Shown: positions 32,309 to 40,369 of the stretch, one piece after another | How the letters are laid out: every line of letters starts with the position of its first letter | Position numbering within the stretch: position 1 is the first letter of the stretch | Origin: Metaruminococcus_A sp050943475 | Lineage (GTDB): Bacteria > Bacillota > Clostridia > Oscillospirales > Ruminococcaceae | Length of the DNA: 64,000 nt | Assembly (NCBI GenBank): GCA_050943475.1 | Contig: JBMNPF010000005.1 | Location: forward strand, 149,884-213,883 | Direction of reading: 5' to 3' | Position numbers and translations under genes: made by a program | The notes under the pieces: model-generated | Databases searched by the model: none | What the model was told of the DNA's origin: nothing | Seen by the model: the letters and a program-made list of their open reading frames with translations, nothing else

Positions 32309-32806
32309 ATGCTGCCAACAAACGGTGCGGTCATTGCCGCAATGGCCGACTATAACCGGGGAGACGCCCCGCGCATCAACCATGCACTTAAAGTGTACGC
32401 ATACGCCAAATCCATCGGCGAGCAGAAGGGGTTGTCGGAAAAGGAACAGGCCGTTTTGGAAACCGCCGCTATCCTGCACGACATTGGCATCCATGAAAGT
32501 GAGCGAAAATACGGCTCGGCAGACGGGCGCTATCAGCAAATAGAGGGGCCGGATATTGCAGAAACGCTGCTTCACGGGCTCGGCTGTAAGGATGAAGACG
32601 CTATTGACCGGATTCGCTTCCTCATCGCTCACCACCACACCTATACCGGTGTGGACGGTTTGGACTACCGCATTCTCATCGAGGCGGATTTTCTCGTCAA
32701 TCTTGATGAATCCCCCTCCATGCAGCGGTCGTCGGAAGAGATCCTGCGCAATCATTTTCAAACAGCCGCAGGCGTCCGCTTTTGGAAAGCGCTGTTCCAG
32801 CTGTAA
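32309..32806 (+). CDS. HD-domain phosphohydrolase
   Basis: A 165-residue HD-superfamily protein. The metal site is formed by INHALKVYAYAK (near 24), AAILHDIGIHE (near 53) and FLIAHHHTY (near 108). Members hydrolyse phosphate esters of nucleotides or signalling molecules; the substrate is unknown. The start at ATG 32309 follows a GGAG that overlaps the end of the AraC gene, so the two are translationally linked. A GTG at 32300 overlapping the AraC stop is the alternative. Confidence 0.8.
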   Translation: MLPTNGAVIAAMADYNRGDAPRINHALKVYAYAKSIGEQKGLSEKEQAVLETAAILHDIGIHESERKYGSADGRYQQIEGPDIAETLLHGLGCKDEDAIDRIRFLIAHHHTYTGVDGLDYRILIEADFLVNLDESPSMQRSSEEILRNHFQTAAGVRFWKALFQL

Positions 32807-33006
32807 CCGAAGGGGTTGCGTTTACCGGCAGAAGCGCCAAAAACGGTGTGGAGACATCCGGCATTTTTACGGTGAAAACGGCAGTTCAGCCTTGTTCTCC
32901 GGCGGTTAGGCACTGGAGCCGCAAAACAGGCCATCTCCGGGCTGTTGTAAACGGCGTGGCACTGTGCTGCCTGACGCTTTCTGCACATTCTGAATCTGAC
33001 GCCGTC

Positions 33007-33047
33007 CAAACAAAAACGGCCTCCACATTGGAGGCCGTTTTTGTTTG
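33007..33047. terminator. 18-bp perfect stem, bidirectional terminator
   Basis: CAAACAAAAACGGCCTCC (33007-33024) pairs with 33030-33047 over the loop ACATT. It lies between the HD gene and convergent sigG. The 200 bp between the HD gene and this hairpin hold no recognisable gene. Confidence 0.88.
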
Positions 33048-33049
33048 CG

Positions 33050-33079
33050 TTGTCAATCCAACACCAGGCATGCTATAAT
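33050..33079 (+). promoter_or_regulatory. Possible antisense promoter facing the sigG 3' end
   Basis: TTGTCA (33050-33055), 18-bp spacer, TGC-TATAAT (33074-33079). It points into the 3' end of sigG, whose stop codon is at 33088-33090. No plus-strand gene follows. Confidence 0.4.
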
Positions 33080-33087
33080 AGAAGCGG

Positions 33088-33858
33088 TTAAAGCTGCCCT
33101 TTAATGCGGTCGAGCGCGCTTTTTTCAAGTCTTGATACCTGCGCCTGCGAAATGCCGATTTCGCTTGCCACCTCAACCTGGGTCTTGCCGCCGAAAAAGC
33201 GCAGGGACAGGATTCGCTTTTCCCGTGGTGCAAGCTGGCGGATGGCCTCTTTGAGCGCAATTTCTTCCAGCCATCCGTGGTCGTCGCTTTTGTCGCTGAC
33301 CTGGTCCATCACATAGATGGTATCCCCGCCGTCCGAGTAAATCGGCTCGTTGAGCGAGACCGGGTCGACAATGGCCTCCAGCGCCAGTACAACCTCATGC
33401 TTCGGCAGCTCCAGCTCTTTGGCAATCTCTTCCACCGTCGGCTCCCGCTGGCTTTTGCCCATTAGCCGCTCTTTGGCCTGCATGGCCTTGTAGGCAATGT
33501 CCTTGAGCGAGCGGCTTACCCGAACCGAGTTGTTGTCCCGCAGGTAGCGGCGGATTTCCCCCAGAATCATCGGGACGGCATAGGTGGAAAAACGGACGGA
33601 ATGGGATAAATCGAAGTGATCAATCGCCTTGATGAGCCCAATGCAGCCCACCTGAAACAGATCGTCGAGGTTTTCGCCCCGGTTTGTAAACCGCTGGATG
33701 ACACTCAGCACCAGCCGCAGGTTACCGTTTATGAGCTGCTCGCGCGCGTTTTTGTCGCCCTCTTTGGTACGGGCCAGCAGCTCCATCTTTTCTTTTTCTT
33801 TGAGCACCTTGAGCTTTGCGGTGTTCACACCGCAGATTTCAACTTTGTTTAACAGCAC
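33088..33858 (-). CDS. sigG: Forespore sigma factor SigG
   Basis: A 256-residue late forespore sigma factor. The N-terminus LLNKVEICGVNTAKLKVL is the SigG signature. Region 2 (NGNLRLVLSVIQRFTNRGENLDDLFQVGCIGLIKAIDHF), region 3 and region 4 (KTQVEVASEIGISQAQVSRLEKSAL) are complete. The start is GTG 33858, with AAGGGG about 12 nt upstream and a family-length protein; a 30-codon upstream extension is not conserved-looking. It has its own promoter. It lies on the same strand as spoIIGA-sigE but upstream of them, separated by about 4 kb of sugar-related genes. Confidence 0.96.
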   Translation of the reverse strand: MLLNKVEICGVNTAKLKVLKEKEKMELLARTKEGDKNAREQLINGNLRLVLSVIQRFTNRGENLDDLFQVGCIGLIKAIDHFDLSHSVRFSTYAVPMILGEIRRYLRDNNSVRVSRSLKDIAYKAMQAKERLMGKSQREPTVEEIAKELELPKHEVVLALEAIVDPVSLNEPIYSDGGDTIYVMDQVSDKSDDHGWLEEIALKEAIRQLAPREKRILSLRFFGGKTQVEVASEIGISQAQVSRLEKSALDRIKGQL

Positions 33859-33899
33859 ATCCGCCCGCCCCTTACATGTGTATTGATTAGAACCATTAC

Positions 33900-33930
33900 A
33901 AGTATGAACCCAAAAATTCGTTTCAATACA
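33900..33930 (-). promoter_or_regulatory. SigF/SigG-like promoter of sigG
   Basis: On the minus strand TGTATT (33930-33925), 18-bp spacer and CATACTT (33906-33900), close to the SigG consensus (TGAATA and CATACTA). It sits 41 bp before the GTG start and fits forespore-specific, autoregulated transcription. Confidence 0.55.
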
Positions 33931-33968
33931 TTGGGCAAACATTTCCAAAAAATGAAAGGGTCTTTGTT

Positions 33969-35528
33969 ATGATTCATCCGGTGGTCCTCCGTATAAACGG
34001 AAAAAAGCAGGAAACAGCCGTAGAAACCGGCGTCCTTCTTTCCGAACTGATCCGTCAAAACCAAATTGCGCTGCCCATGCCCTGCGCGGGCAACCACACC
34101 TGTGGCAAGTGCAAGGTCAAAGCGTCGGGGGCGCTCAGCCCTATGACGGCGCAGGAGCGGGCATTTTTGTCGGAGCAGGAGATTGCCGCCGGCGTCCGCC
34201 TTGCCTGTTTTACAGCGGTTGCGGGAGCCTGTGAGTTGGCAGTGGATACCGGCGACACCGGCAGCCAAATTCAGTCCTCCGCCGTTTTTGCGGAGTTTCC
34301 CATCGATCCTCCGGTCAAAGAGGGCTGCGGCCTCGCTGTGGATATCGGCACCACCACTGTCGTCTCCTATCTGTACCGTTTGACGGATGGCAAACTGTTG
34401 GGCGTCCAGAGCGGGATGAACGCCCAGCGCGGCTTTGGCGGCGATGTGATTTCCCGCATCAATTACAGCAATGAACATGGGCTGGAGCCGCTTCAGAGCG
34501 CTATTGCAGGGCAAATCAAACAGCAGGCGGCGGACGCGCTTGCCGCCTGCGGGAAATCTCCCGCCGATTTGCGCTCCGCCGTGATTACCGGCAATACCAC
34601 CATGCTGCACCTGCTCGCCGGGCTGAATCCCTATGGCATAGCGGTTTCCCCCTTTACTCCGGTCAGCCTGTTCGGCGCCGAGCTTGCCCCGGAGATATTG
34701 AATTTCCCTTCGGCGCGTGTCTATCTGCCCCGGTGCATCAGCTCCTATGTCGGGGCGGATATCACCTGCTCCATCCTTGCAAGCGGTATGATGGAGCAGA
34801 AAACCGCCCTTCTCATCGACCTCGGCACCAACGGAGAGATGGCGCTGCGCTATCGGGGCCGTCTTTACTGCTGTTCCACTGCTGCCGGCCCGGCGTTTGA
34901 AGGCGCCGGAATGCAGATGGGCATGACTGCCGTGGACGGAGCCATCCACAAGGTCTGGATGGCAGACGGCGAACTCCGCTATACGGTGCTTGGCGGAGGC
35001 TCCGCGGCGGGCGTCTGCGGCTCCGGCGTTATCGACGCGGTCAGCGCCTTTGTCAGAGCCGGCCTGATTGACGATACCGGGCGCATCGACGAAGAGGCGG
35101 AGGGTTACAGCCGTTTCGGAACCGAGTTTGACGGCTTCCCGGCGCTGAAAATCGGGGAGAGCGGGGTGCTCATCACCCAACAGGATGTCCGCAAGCTCCA
35201 GCTTGCCAAATCTGCGATTGCGGCGGGCGTCCTGACTCTGCTATCGGAATCCGGTTGTGCGCTGGAAGAAATCGAAACACTGTACCTCGCGGGCGGCTTC
35301 GGCAGCTACGTCGATATTCACTCCGCCTCCGGCATCGGCCTGGTGCCGGAAGCGCTGGTGCCAAAGGTGAAGGTCATCGGCAACGGCGCTGGCGCCGGGG
35401 CGTCCATGCTGCTGCTCAGCCGTGCCGCTGCGGAGCGGGAAGGGGAGATCGCCGCCTGCGCCGAAGAAATCGGCCTTTCCGCAAACCCCACTTTTATGGA
35501 TCATTACGTGGAACAGATGATGTTTTAG
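33969..35528 (+). CDS. RACo-like [2Fe-2S] ASKHA protein (DUF4445)
   Basis: A 519-residue protein. Residues 1-85 are a plant-type ferredoxin domain with ligands in MPCAGNHTCGKCKV and RLACFTA. Then comes an ASKHA-type ATPase (DUF4445): GLAVDIGTTTVVSYLY near 121-136, INYSNEHGLEPLQ, TTMLHLLAGLNP, LIDLGTNGEMAL and a C-terminal LYLAGGFGSYVD. Such proteins reductively reactivate corrinoid proteins of methyltransferase systems using ATP. No corrinoid protein or methyltransferase is in this window, so its partner is elsewhere. It diverges from sigG. GAAAGGG precedes ATG. Confidence 0.87.
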   Translation: MIHPVVLRINGKKQETAVETGVLLSELIRQNQIALPMPCAGNHTCGKCKVKASGALSPMTAQERAFLSEQEIAAGVRLACFTAVAGACELAVDTGDTGSQIQSSAVFAEFPIDPPVKEGCGLAVDIGTTTVVSYLYRLTDGKLLGVQSGMNAQRGFGGDVISRINYSNEHGLEPLQSAIAGQIKQQAADALAACGKSPADLRSAVITGNTTMLHLLAGLNPYGIAVSPFTPVSLFGAELAPEILNFPSARVYLPRCISSYVGADITCSILASGMMEQKTALLIDLGTNGEMALRYRGRLYCCSTAAGPAFEGAGMQMGMTAVDGAIHKVWMADGELRYTVLGGGSAAGVCGSGVIDAVSAFVRAGLIDDTGRIDEEAEGYSRFGTEFDGFPALKIGESGVLITQQDVRKLQLAKSAIAAGVLTLLSESGCALEEIETLYLAGGFGSYVDIHSASGIGLVPEALVPKVKVIGNGAGAGASMLLLSRAAAEREGEIAACAEEIGLSANPTFMDHYVEQMMF

Positions 35529-35675
35529 CGCAGCAAAATATTTGTTGCCCGCTTTGTCCGCTTCCTATTGATTTCAAAGGGTGTATGGTGTAAAATAAAA
35601 TAGAATTTGACTGGCTTGTACGCATGGTTCAGCAGCCGGTCAAACAAGTACATTGGCATTGAAAAGGAGATTATC

Positions 35676-37349
35676 ATGGGAAAGTATGCAATAGGCGTTG
35701 ACTTTGGCACCTTGTCAGGCCGCGCTGTTCTGGTCGATGTTCAGACGGGCGAAGAGCTCGCCTCCAGTACCTTTGAATATCCCCATGCAGTTATGGATGA
35801 AGCCCTGCCGGACGGCACCAAACTCGGTCCGGACTGGGCGCTGGAGCATCCGCAGGATTATCTGGATGTTTTTGCCCACACCATTCCCGCTGTTTTGGCG
35901 GAAACCCGCGTTGCGCCGGAGGATGTCATCGGCGTCGGCGTTGACTTCACCGCCTGCACCGTGCTGCCCACCAAACTGGATGGCACCCCGCTCTGCTTCC
36001 TGGAGCAGTTTAAATCCAATCCACATGCGTATGTGAAGCTCTGGAAACATCATGCCGCGCAGGACAAGGCGAACAAGCTCAATGAAATTGCCGCCGCCCG
36101 CGGTGAAAAATGGCTTTCCCGTTACGGCGGAAAAATCTCCTCCGAATGGGTTATCCCCAAAATTTGGCAGATACTTGACGAAGCACCGGAAATTTATGAC
36201 GCTATGGACTGCTTCATCGAAGCGACCGACTGGGTTATCTGGCAGCTCACCGGCCATAAAACCCGCAATAGCTGTACCGCTGGCTATAAAGCCATCTGGC
36301 ATAAACGGGATGGCTACCCGTCTGACGATTTCTTCAAAGCGCTGGATCCGCGCCTTGAACATGTTGTCGATGAAAAGCTCAGCCGTACCATTACACCGCT
36401 CGGCCAAAAAGCAGGCGAGCTGACCGAGGAAGCGGCCAAGCTCACCGGGCTTTGCCCCGGCACCGCCGTTGCGGTCGGCAACGTCGACGCGCATGTTTGC
36501 GTCCCCGCTGTCAAGATTGACGGCCCCGGTAAAATGCTTGCCATTATGGGCACTTCTACCTGCCATATGCTGCTCGGCACCGAGGAAAAACAGGTCCCCG
36601 GTATGTGCGGCGTTGTAGAGGACGGCATCCTGCCTGGCTTCTACGGCTACGAGGCCGGTCAGAGCTGCGTCGGCGATCACTTCGCCTGGTTCATTGACAA
36701 CTGCCTGACCGCAGAATATGTCGCAGACGCCAAAGCAAAAGGCGTCAATATCCATAAATATCTCCGCGAAAAAGCGGAAAAGCTCCGTCCGGGCGAAAGC
36801 GGCCTGGTTGCGCTTGACTGGTGGAACGGCAACCGCTCGGTTCTGGTTGACGTTGACCTTACCGGCGTTATGCTCGGCATGACCCTGCTCACCAAGCCGG
36901 AGGAAATTTACCGCGCTCTCATCGAGGCCACAGCGTACGGTACCCGCACCATCATCGAGACCTTCCGCAAGAGCGGCGTCCCGGTTTACGAGTTCTACGC
37001 GGCGGGCGGCATTGCGGAAAAAGACCCCATGACCATGCAGATTTACGCCGATATTATCAACATGCCCATTCATATCTCGGGCAGCTCGCAGGGCCCGGCC
37101 CTCGGCTCCGCCATCTTCGGCGCAGTAGCGGCCGGCAAGGAGCGCGGCGGTTATGACAGCATCTTTGAAGCATCCGCCGTCATGGGCAAGCTCAAGGATA
37201 CCGTCTACACCCCCATCCCGGAAAATGCTGCTATTTATGACCGTCTCTTTGCGGAGTATAAAAAACTCCACGATTATTTCGGCCGCGGCGCAAATGACGT
37301 TATGAAGCGCCTGAAAGCAATCAAAAAAGAGGTCGTCCTGGGTAAATAA
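35676..37349 (+). CDS. araB: L-ribulokinase
   Basis: A 557-residue FGGY-family kinase that phosphorylates L-ribulose to L-ribulose-5-phosphate. AIGVDFGTLSGRAVLVD (5-21) is the AraB-type phosphate-1 signature, GVGVDFTACTVLP follows near 90, and the C-terminal FGGY-like region has YEFYAAGGIAEKDP. Length equals Bacillus AraB (about 560). AAAAGGAG precedes ATG 35676; the 23-codon upstream extension lacks a ribosome site. First gene of araB-araD, with a transaldolase following. L-arabinose isomerase is not in the window. Confidence 0.93.
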   Translation: MGKYAIGVDFGTLSGRAVLVDVQTGEELASSTFEYPHAVMDEALPDGTKLGPDWALEHPQDYLDVFAHTIPAVLAETRVAPEDVIGVGVDFTACTVLPTKLDGTPLCFLEQFKSNPHAYVKLWKHHAAQDKANKLNEIAAARGEKWLSRYGGKISSEWVIPKIWQILDEAPEIYDAMDCFIEATDWVIWQLTGHKTRNSCTAGYKAIWHKRDGYPSDDFFKALDPRLEHVVDEKLSRTITPLGQKAGELTEEAAKLTGLCPGTAVAVGNVDAHVCVPAVKIDGPGKMLAIMGTSTCHMLLGTEEKQVPGMCGVVEDGILPGFYGYEAGQSCVGDHFAWFIDNCLTAEYVADAKAKGVNIHKYLREKAEKLRPGESGLVALDWWNGNRSVLVDVDLTGVMLGMTLLTKPEEIYRALIEATAYGTRTIIETFRKSGVPVYEFYAAGGIAEKDPMTMQIYADIINMPIHISGSSQGPALGSAIFGAVAAGKERGGYDSIFEASAVMGKLKDTVYTPIPENAAIYDRLFAEYKKLHDYFGRGANDVMKRLKAIKKEVVLGK

Positions 37350-37365
37350 AGGCGGAGGTATCGAC

Positions 37366-38061
37366 ATGCTGGAACAACTGAAAGAACAGGTTTACCGTGC
37401 AAATATGCTGCTTCCGGAGCACCGCCTCATCACCTTTACGTGGGGCAATGTCTCCGGAATTGACCGCGCACAGGGCTTGATTGTCATCAAGCCGAGCGGC
37501 GTGGATTATGACAAGATGACCCCGGAGGATATGGTCGTCCTCGACCTCGCCGGGAATAAGGTGGAGGGCAAACTCAATCCTTCGTCGGATACCGACACCC
37601 ATCTCGAATTTTACCGTAATTTCCCGAACATCGGCGGTGTTGTCCATACCCATTCCCGCTGGGCCACCATCTGGGCGCAGGCGGGCAGGGGAATCCCGGC
37701 CTACGGCACCACTCAGGGGGATTACTTCTACGGCGAAATTCCCTGCACCCGTTCCATGACCCCGGAGGAGATTGCAGACGACTACGAGCTCAACACCGGT
37801 AAAGTAATTGTGGAGCGGTTCCAGGGGTTGGATCCGGACAGCATCCCCGCCGTCCTTGTCAAAAGCCATGGCCCGTTTACCTGGGGCAAAGACGCCTTTG
37901 ATGCCGTTCACAACGCCGTTGTGCTGGAGGAGGTCGCTATGATGGCATGGCACACCGAAATGCTCCGCGGCGCAGTTACCACCCCCATGCAACAGGAGCT
38001 GCTGGACAAGCACTTCCTGCGCAAGCACGGCCCTAACGCCTATTACGGCCAGGCCAAATAA
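37366..38061 (+). CDS. araD: L-ribulose-5-phosphate 4-epimerase
   Basis: A 231-residue class II aldolase-fold enzyme making D-xylulose-5-phosphate. Seen: FTWGNVSGIDRAQGLIVIKPSGV (24-46), SSDTDTHLEFYRNFP (66-80) and VVHTHSRWATIWAQAG (86-101, with two of the zinc-binding His), and KSHGPFTWG near 167. GGCGGAGG precedes ATG, 16 bp after araB, so the two are cotranscribed. Confidence 0.95.
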   Translation: MLEQLKEQVYRANMLLPEHRLITFTWGNVSGIDRAQGLIVIKPSGVDYDKMTPEDMVVLDLAGNKVEGKLNPSSDTDTHLEFYRNFPNIGGVVHTHSRWATIWAQAGRGIPAYGTTQGDYFYGEIPCTRSMTPEEIADDYELNTGKVIVERFQGLDPDSIPAVLVKSHGPFTWGKDAFDAVHNAVVLEEVAMMAWHTEMLRGAVTTPMQQELLDKHFLRKHGPNAYYGQAK

Positions 38062-38150
38062 CCCCTCGGCTGGAAAGCCGTTGCTTTTTGTGAGACTTGC
38101 GCCGAACGGCGCAGCTTAATAAATTCACCAGATGAAAGGATGTCACCACT

Positions 38151-38798
38151 ATGAAACTGTTCGTTGATACCGCGAATGTAGACGACATTAGAGAAGCCAA
38201 TGATCTTGGCGTTATCTGCGGCGTCACCACCAACCCGTCCCTGATTGCAAAAGAGGGCAGGGATTTTGTTGAGGTCGTCAGAGAGATTACCGGAATTGTC
38301 GACGGTCCAATTTCTGCGGAAGTCATCTCCCTTGAGGCTCCGAAAATGGTTGAGGAAGCTCTTGAGCTTGCCAAAATCCATAAAAACATCGTCATCAAAA
38401 TCCCAATGTGCGCTGAGGGCCTGAAGGCGGTTAAACAGCTCACTGCAAAGGGCATTAAAACCAACGTCACCCTTATCTTCTCCGCAGCTCAGGCGCTGCT
38501 TGCTGCAAGAGCGGGCGCTACCTATGTCAGCCCGTTCCTCGGCCGTCTGGATGACATCGGTTCCACCGGCATGATCCTCATTGAGGACATCGCTCAGATC
38601 TTCGCTATGCATGAGATCCCGACCGAAATCATCGCCGCTTCCATCCGCAACCCGATCCATGTAATCGACGCTGCAAAAGCTGGCTGTGACATTGCAACGG
38701 TTCCGTATGGCGTCATCAAACAGATGATCGGTCATCCGCTCACCACCTCTGGTATCGAGCGTTTCCTCAAAGACTGGGAAGGCGTTCCGAAGAAATAA
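38151..38798 (+). CDS. Transaldolase, short FSA/TalC-like type
   Basis: A 215-residue transaldolase-family protein. KLFVDTANVDDIREAND opens the barrel, GVTTNPSLIAKEG follows, and the Schiff-base lysine lies in the IVIKIPMCAEGLKA segment near residue 84. The small size matches fructose-6-phosphate aldolase/TalC. Codon choice is strongly biased, suggesting high expression. It sits 89 bp after araD and leads pentose-phosphate carbon into glycolysis, which would complete the araBD route. AAAGGATG precedes ATG, and a strong terminator follows. Confidence 0.93.
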   Translation: MKLFVDTANVDDIREANDLGVICGVTTNPSLIAKEGRDFVEVVREITGIVDGPISAEVISLEAPKMVEEALELAKIHKNIVIKIPMCAEGLKAVKQLTAKGIKTNVTLIFSAAQALLAARAGATYVSPFLGRLDDIGSTGMILIEDIAQIFAMHEIPTEIIAASIRNPIHVIDAAKAGCDIATVPYGVIKQMIGHPLTTSGIERFLKDWEGVPKK

Positions 38799-38812
38799 TC
38801 CAAAGGGCTTAC

Positions 38813-38850
38813 AAAAACGCTGTGCAATTTGCACAGCGTTTTTCTTTTTT
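38813..38850 (+). terminator. Terminator of araB-araD-transaldolase
   Basis: AAAAACGCTGTGCAA / TTGCACAGCGTTTTT stem followed by CTTTTTT. Confidence 0.9.
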
Positions 38851-38916
38851 GCAACCTCCGGCGGCGGCGCGAATCCCTTAATGCCGTGCTGCGTTTACAG
38901 CCATAAGCGCTGTAAA

Positions 38917-38949
38917 TAAAAAAACGCCGGTAAAAACCGGCGGCTTTTT
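38917..38949 (-). terminator. Terminator of the DUF6506 gene
   Basis: On the minus strand GCCGCCGG / CCGGCG with a 5-7-nt loop is followed by seven T. It is 10 bp after the stop codon. Confidence 0.8.
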
Positions 38950-38958
38950 ACTGGTCTG

Positions 38959-39246
38959 TTACGGCTCGGAAAAGGTTTTGCGGTAGAGCTCCTCCTGTTC
39001 CGTCAGGTGGGTAACAAATCCAACTGGGATTTGGTTCTGGGTCGCTTCTATGATCTTTTTTGCGCCCGTTTCACCAAATGCCCCGCAAAGCTCAATACAG
39101 CCAATCCCGTTTTGGCATAGCTCCTTGGCGGCTGTGCACGCCTGTTCAATGCTGGCTACCCCCACCATTTGGGCGTTCCCGCCGTGGATTTCCGCCCGGT
39201 CAAGCTCCGGGTTAAAATCCCCCATAATGAGAAATGCAAATTTCAT
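38959..39246 (-). CDS. DUF6506 family protein
   Basis: A 95-residue protein: MKFAFLIMGDFNPELDRAEIHGG, then AQMVGVASIEQACTAAKEL and GIGCIELCGAFGETGAKKIIEATQN. The segments look like the DUF6506 family as I recall it; the function is unknown. Conserved-looking Cys and His suggest a small enzyme or metal site. GAAAGGAAAG precedes ATG 39246; the slightly earlier in-frame start (39264) overlaps this ribosome site. It lies 27 bp downstream of mltG on the same strand and may be cotranscribed. Confidence 0.65.
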   Translation of the reverse strand: MKFAFLIMGDFNPELDRAEIHGGNAQMVGVASIEQACTAAKELCQNGIGCIELCGAFGETGAKKIIEATQNQIPVGFVTHLTEQEELYRKTFSEP

Positions 39247-39273
39247 TGGAATCTTTCCTTTCACAGACGGGGC

Positions 39274-40269
39274 TTAAAGCGTTGTATCCGGCGCAATGCC
39301 CGCCTTTTCACAGTTTGCCTGGTGTTCCTCGTAGGTTTCGGCAAAATAGGTTGTCCCATCCTTGCCGGTGACAAAATACAGGTAATTGGTGTTTGCCGGA
39401 TTCAGTGCCGCGTTGATAGCATTGCCGCCCGGGTTGCAGATAGCCCCCGCCGGAAGCGCCGCGCATTTATTGGTGTTATAAGAGGCGTTGTAGCGGTTGA
39501 TATCTCCGCTGATAAACGGCTTTATATAGTTCTCCACATAGACAATCGTCGCATCCACCTGCAGCTTCATCCCGCTGTTGAGCCGGTTGTAGATGACCGA
39601 CGCCACCAGCGGCATATCAGCGGATTTGTTGACTTCCCGTTCGATAATCGAAGCTACCGTCAGGGTCTGATCAATGCTGTAATTGCCATATCCACGGGTA
39701 ATGTGCCGTTTGGCCTCGTTTAAAAAGACACGGATGACCTGTTCCGGCTCGGCGTCCAGGTAAAAGTCGTACGTATTGGGGTAAAGGTAGCCCTCCAGTT
39801 TAAAGCAGCGGTTTCCATCCCCGGTCGTCCCCATATTGGTGATAAAGGGGTAGTTGCTGTAATCCATTGAATCCATCGCTGCAAACAGCTCCGCCGCGGT
39901 GCAAACGCCGTTTTGTTCCAGCTTGGTAAAGGCCTGCGCAACGGTATAGCCCTCCGGAATCGTCACCCGCACCGTTTGAGGAGGCTCAGGTTCAGAACTG
40001 GAGGAGGTGCTGCCATTTCCGCCGGAGACCCCGCTCTGTTGGCCGCCGGAACCCTGCCCATCCTGCGACGAGGCGTCTCCGCCATCGTTGGAAAGCTCGG
40101 AAGATTCAGAGGAATCATCGTCCGGGACAGCGAGCATGGCGTAATATTCGGTCATGCGGGATTTCGGTTCCACCGCATGGGCTGTTTCAGAGTCTGTTTC
40201 GTTGTTTCCGCAGCTCGTCAAAGCGAGACAACAAATTGCTGTTAATAGTGCAAAAATGCGTTTTTTCAT
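39274..40269 (-). CDS. mltG: MltG-type endolytic transglycosylase, predicted lipoprotein
   Basis: A 331-residue YceG-like protein that would cut nascent peptidoglycan strands. The N-terminus is a lipoprotein signal with lipobox LTSCG (Cys20), rather than the usual single membrane anchor. Residues about 52-95 are a Ser/Gly/Asp-rich linker. The catalytic region contains LTVASIIEREVNKSADMPLVASVIYNRL with the expected Glu. It also has MKLQVDATIVY and AICNPGGNAINAALNPANTNYLYFV. AAGGAG precedes ATG. Confidence 0.88.
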   Translation of the reverse strand: MKKRIFALLTAICCLALTSCGNNETDSETAHAVEPKSRMTEYYAMLAVPDDDSSESSELSNDGGDASSQDGQGSGGQQSGVSGGNGSTSSSSEPEPPQTVRVTIPEGYTVAQAFTKLEQNGVCTAAELFAAMDSMDYSNYPFITNMGTTGDGNRCFKLEGYLYPNTYDFYLDAEPEQVIRVFLNEAKRHITRGYGNYSIDQTLTVASIIEREVNKSADMPLVASVIYNRLNSGMKLQVDATIVYVENYIKPFISGDINRYNASYNTNKCAALPAGAICNPGGNAINAALNPANTNYLYFVTGKDGTTYFAETYEEHQANCEKAGIAPDTTL

Positions 40270-40327
40270 CCAATCGCTCCTTAACTCACTTGCTCACAGG
40301 AAAGAGGGGATACCATGGCAAAACAAA

Positions 40328-40353
40328 CAAATCCCGGAGCAAACCGGGATTTG
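40328..40353 (-). terminator. Terminator of the DUF4870-like gene
   Basis: CAAATCCCGG / CCGGGATTTG stem. On the minus strand it is followed by TTTGTTTGTTTT. Confidence 0.65.
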
Positions 40354-40369
40354 AAGAGCCTCAACCTTA

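Noticed and set aside
32782..33078. 98-codon plus-strand frame after the HD gene.
   Set aside because: No ribosome site, overlaps a terminator hairpin and has no sensible composition.
35715..37367. 550-codon minus-strand frame opposite araB.
   Set aside because: Antisense shadow of a clear ribulokinase; no start signals or recognisable motifs.
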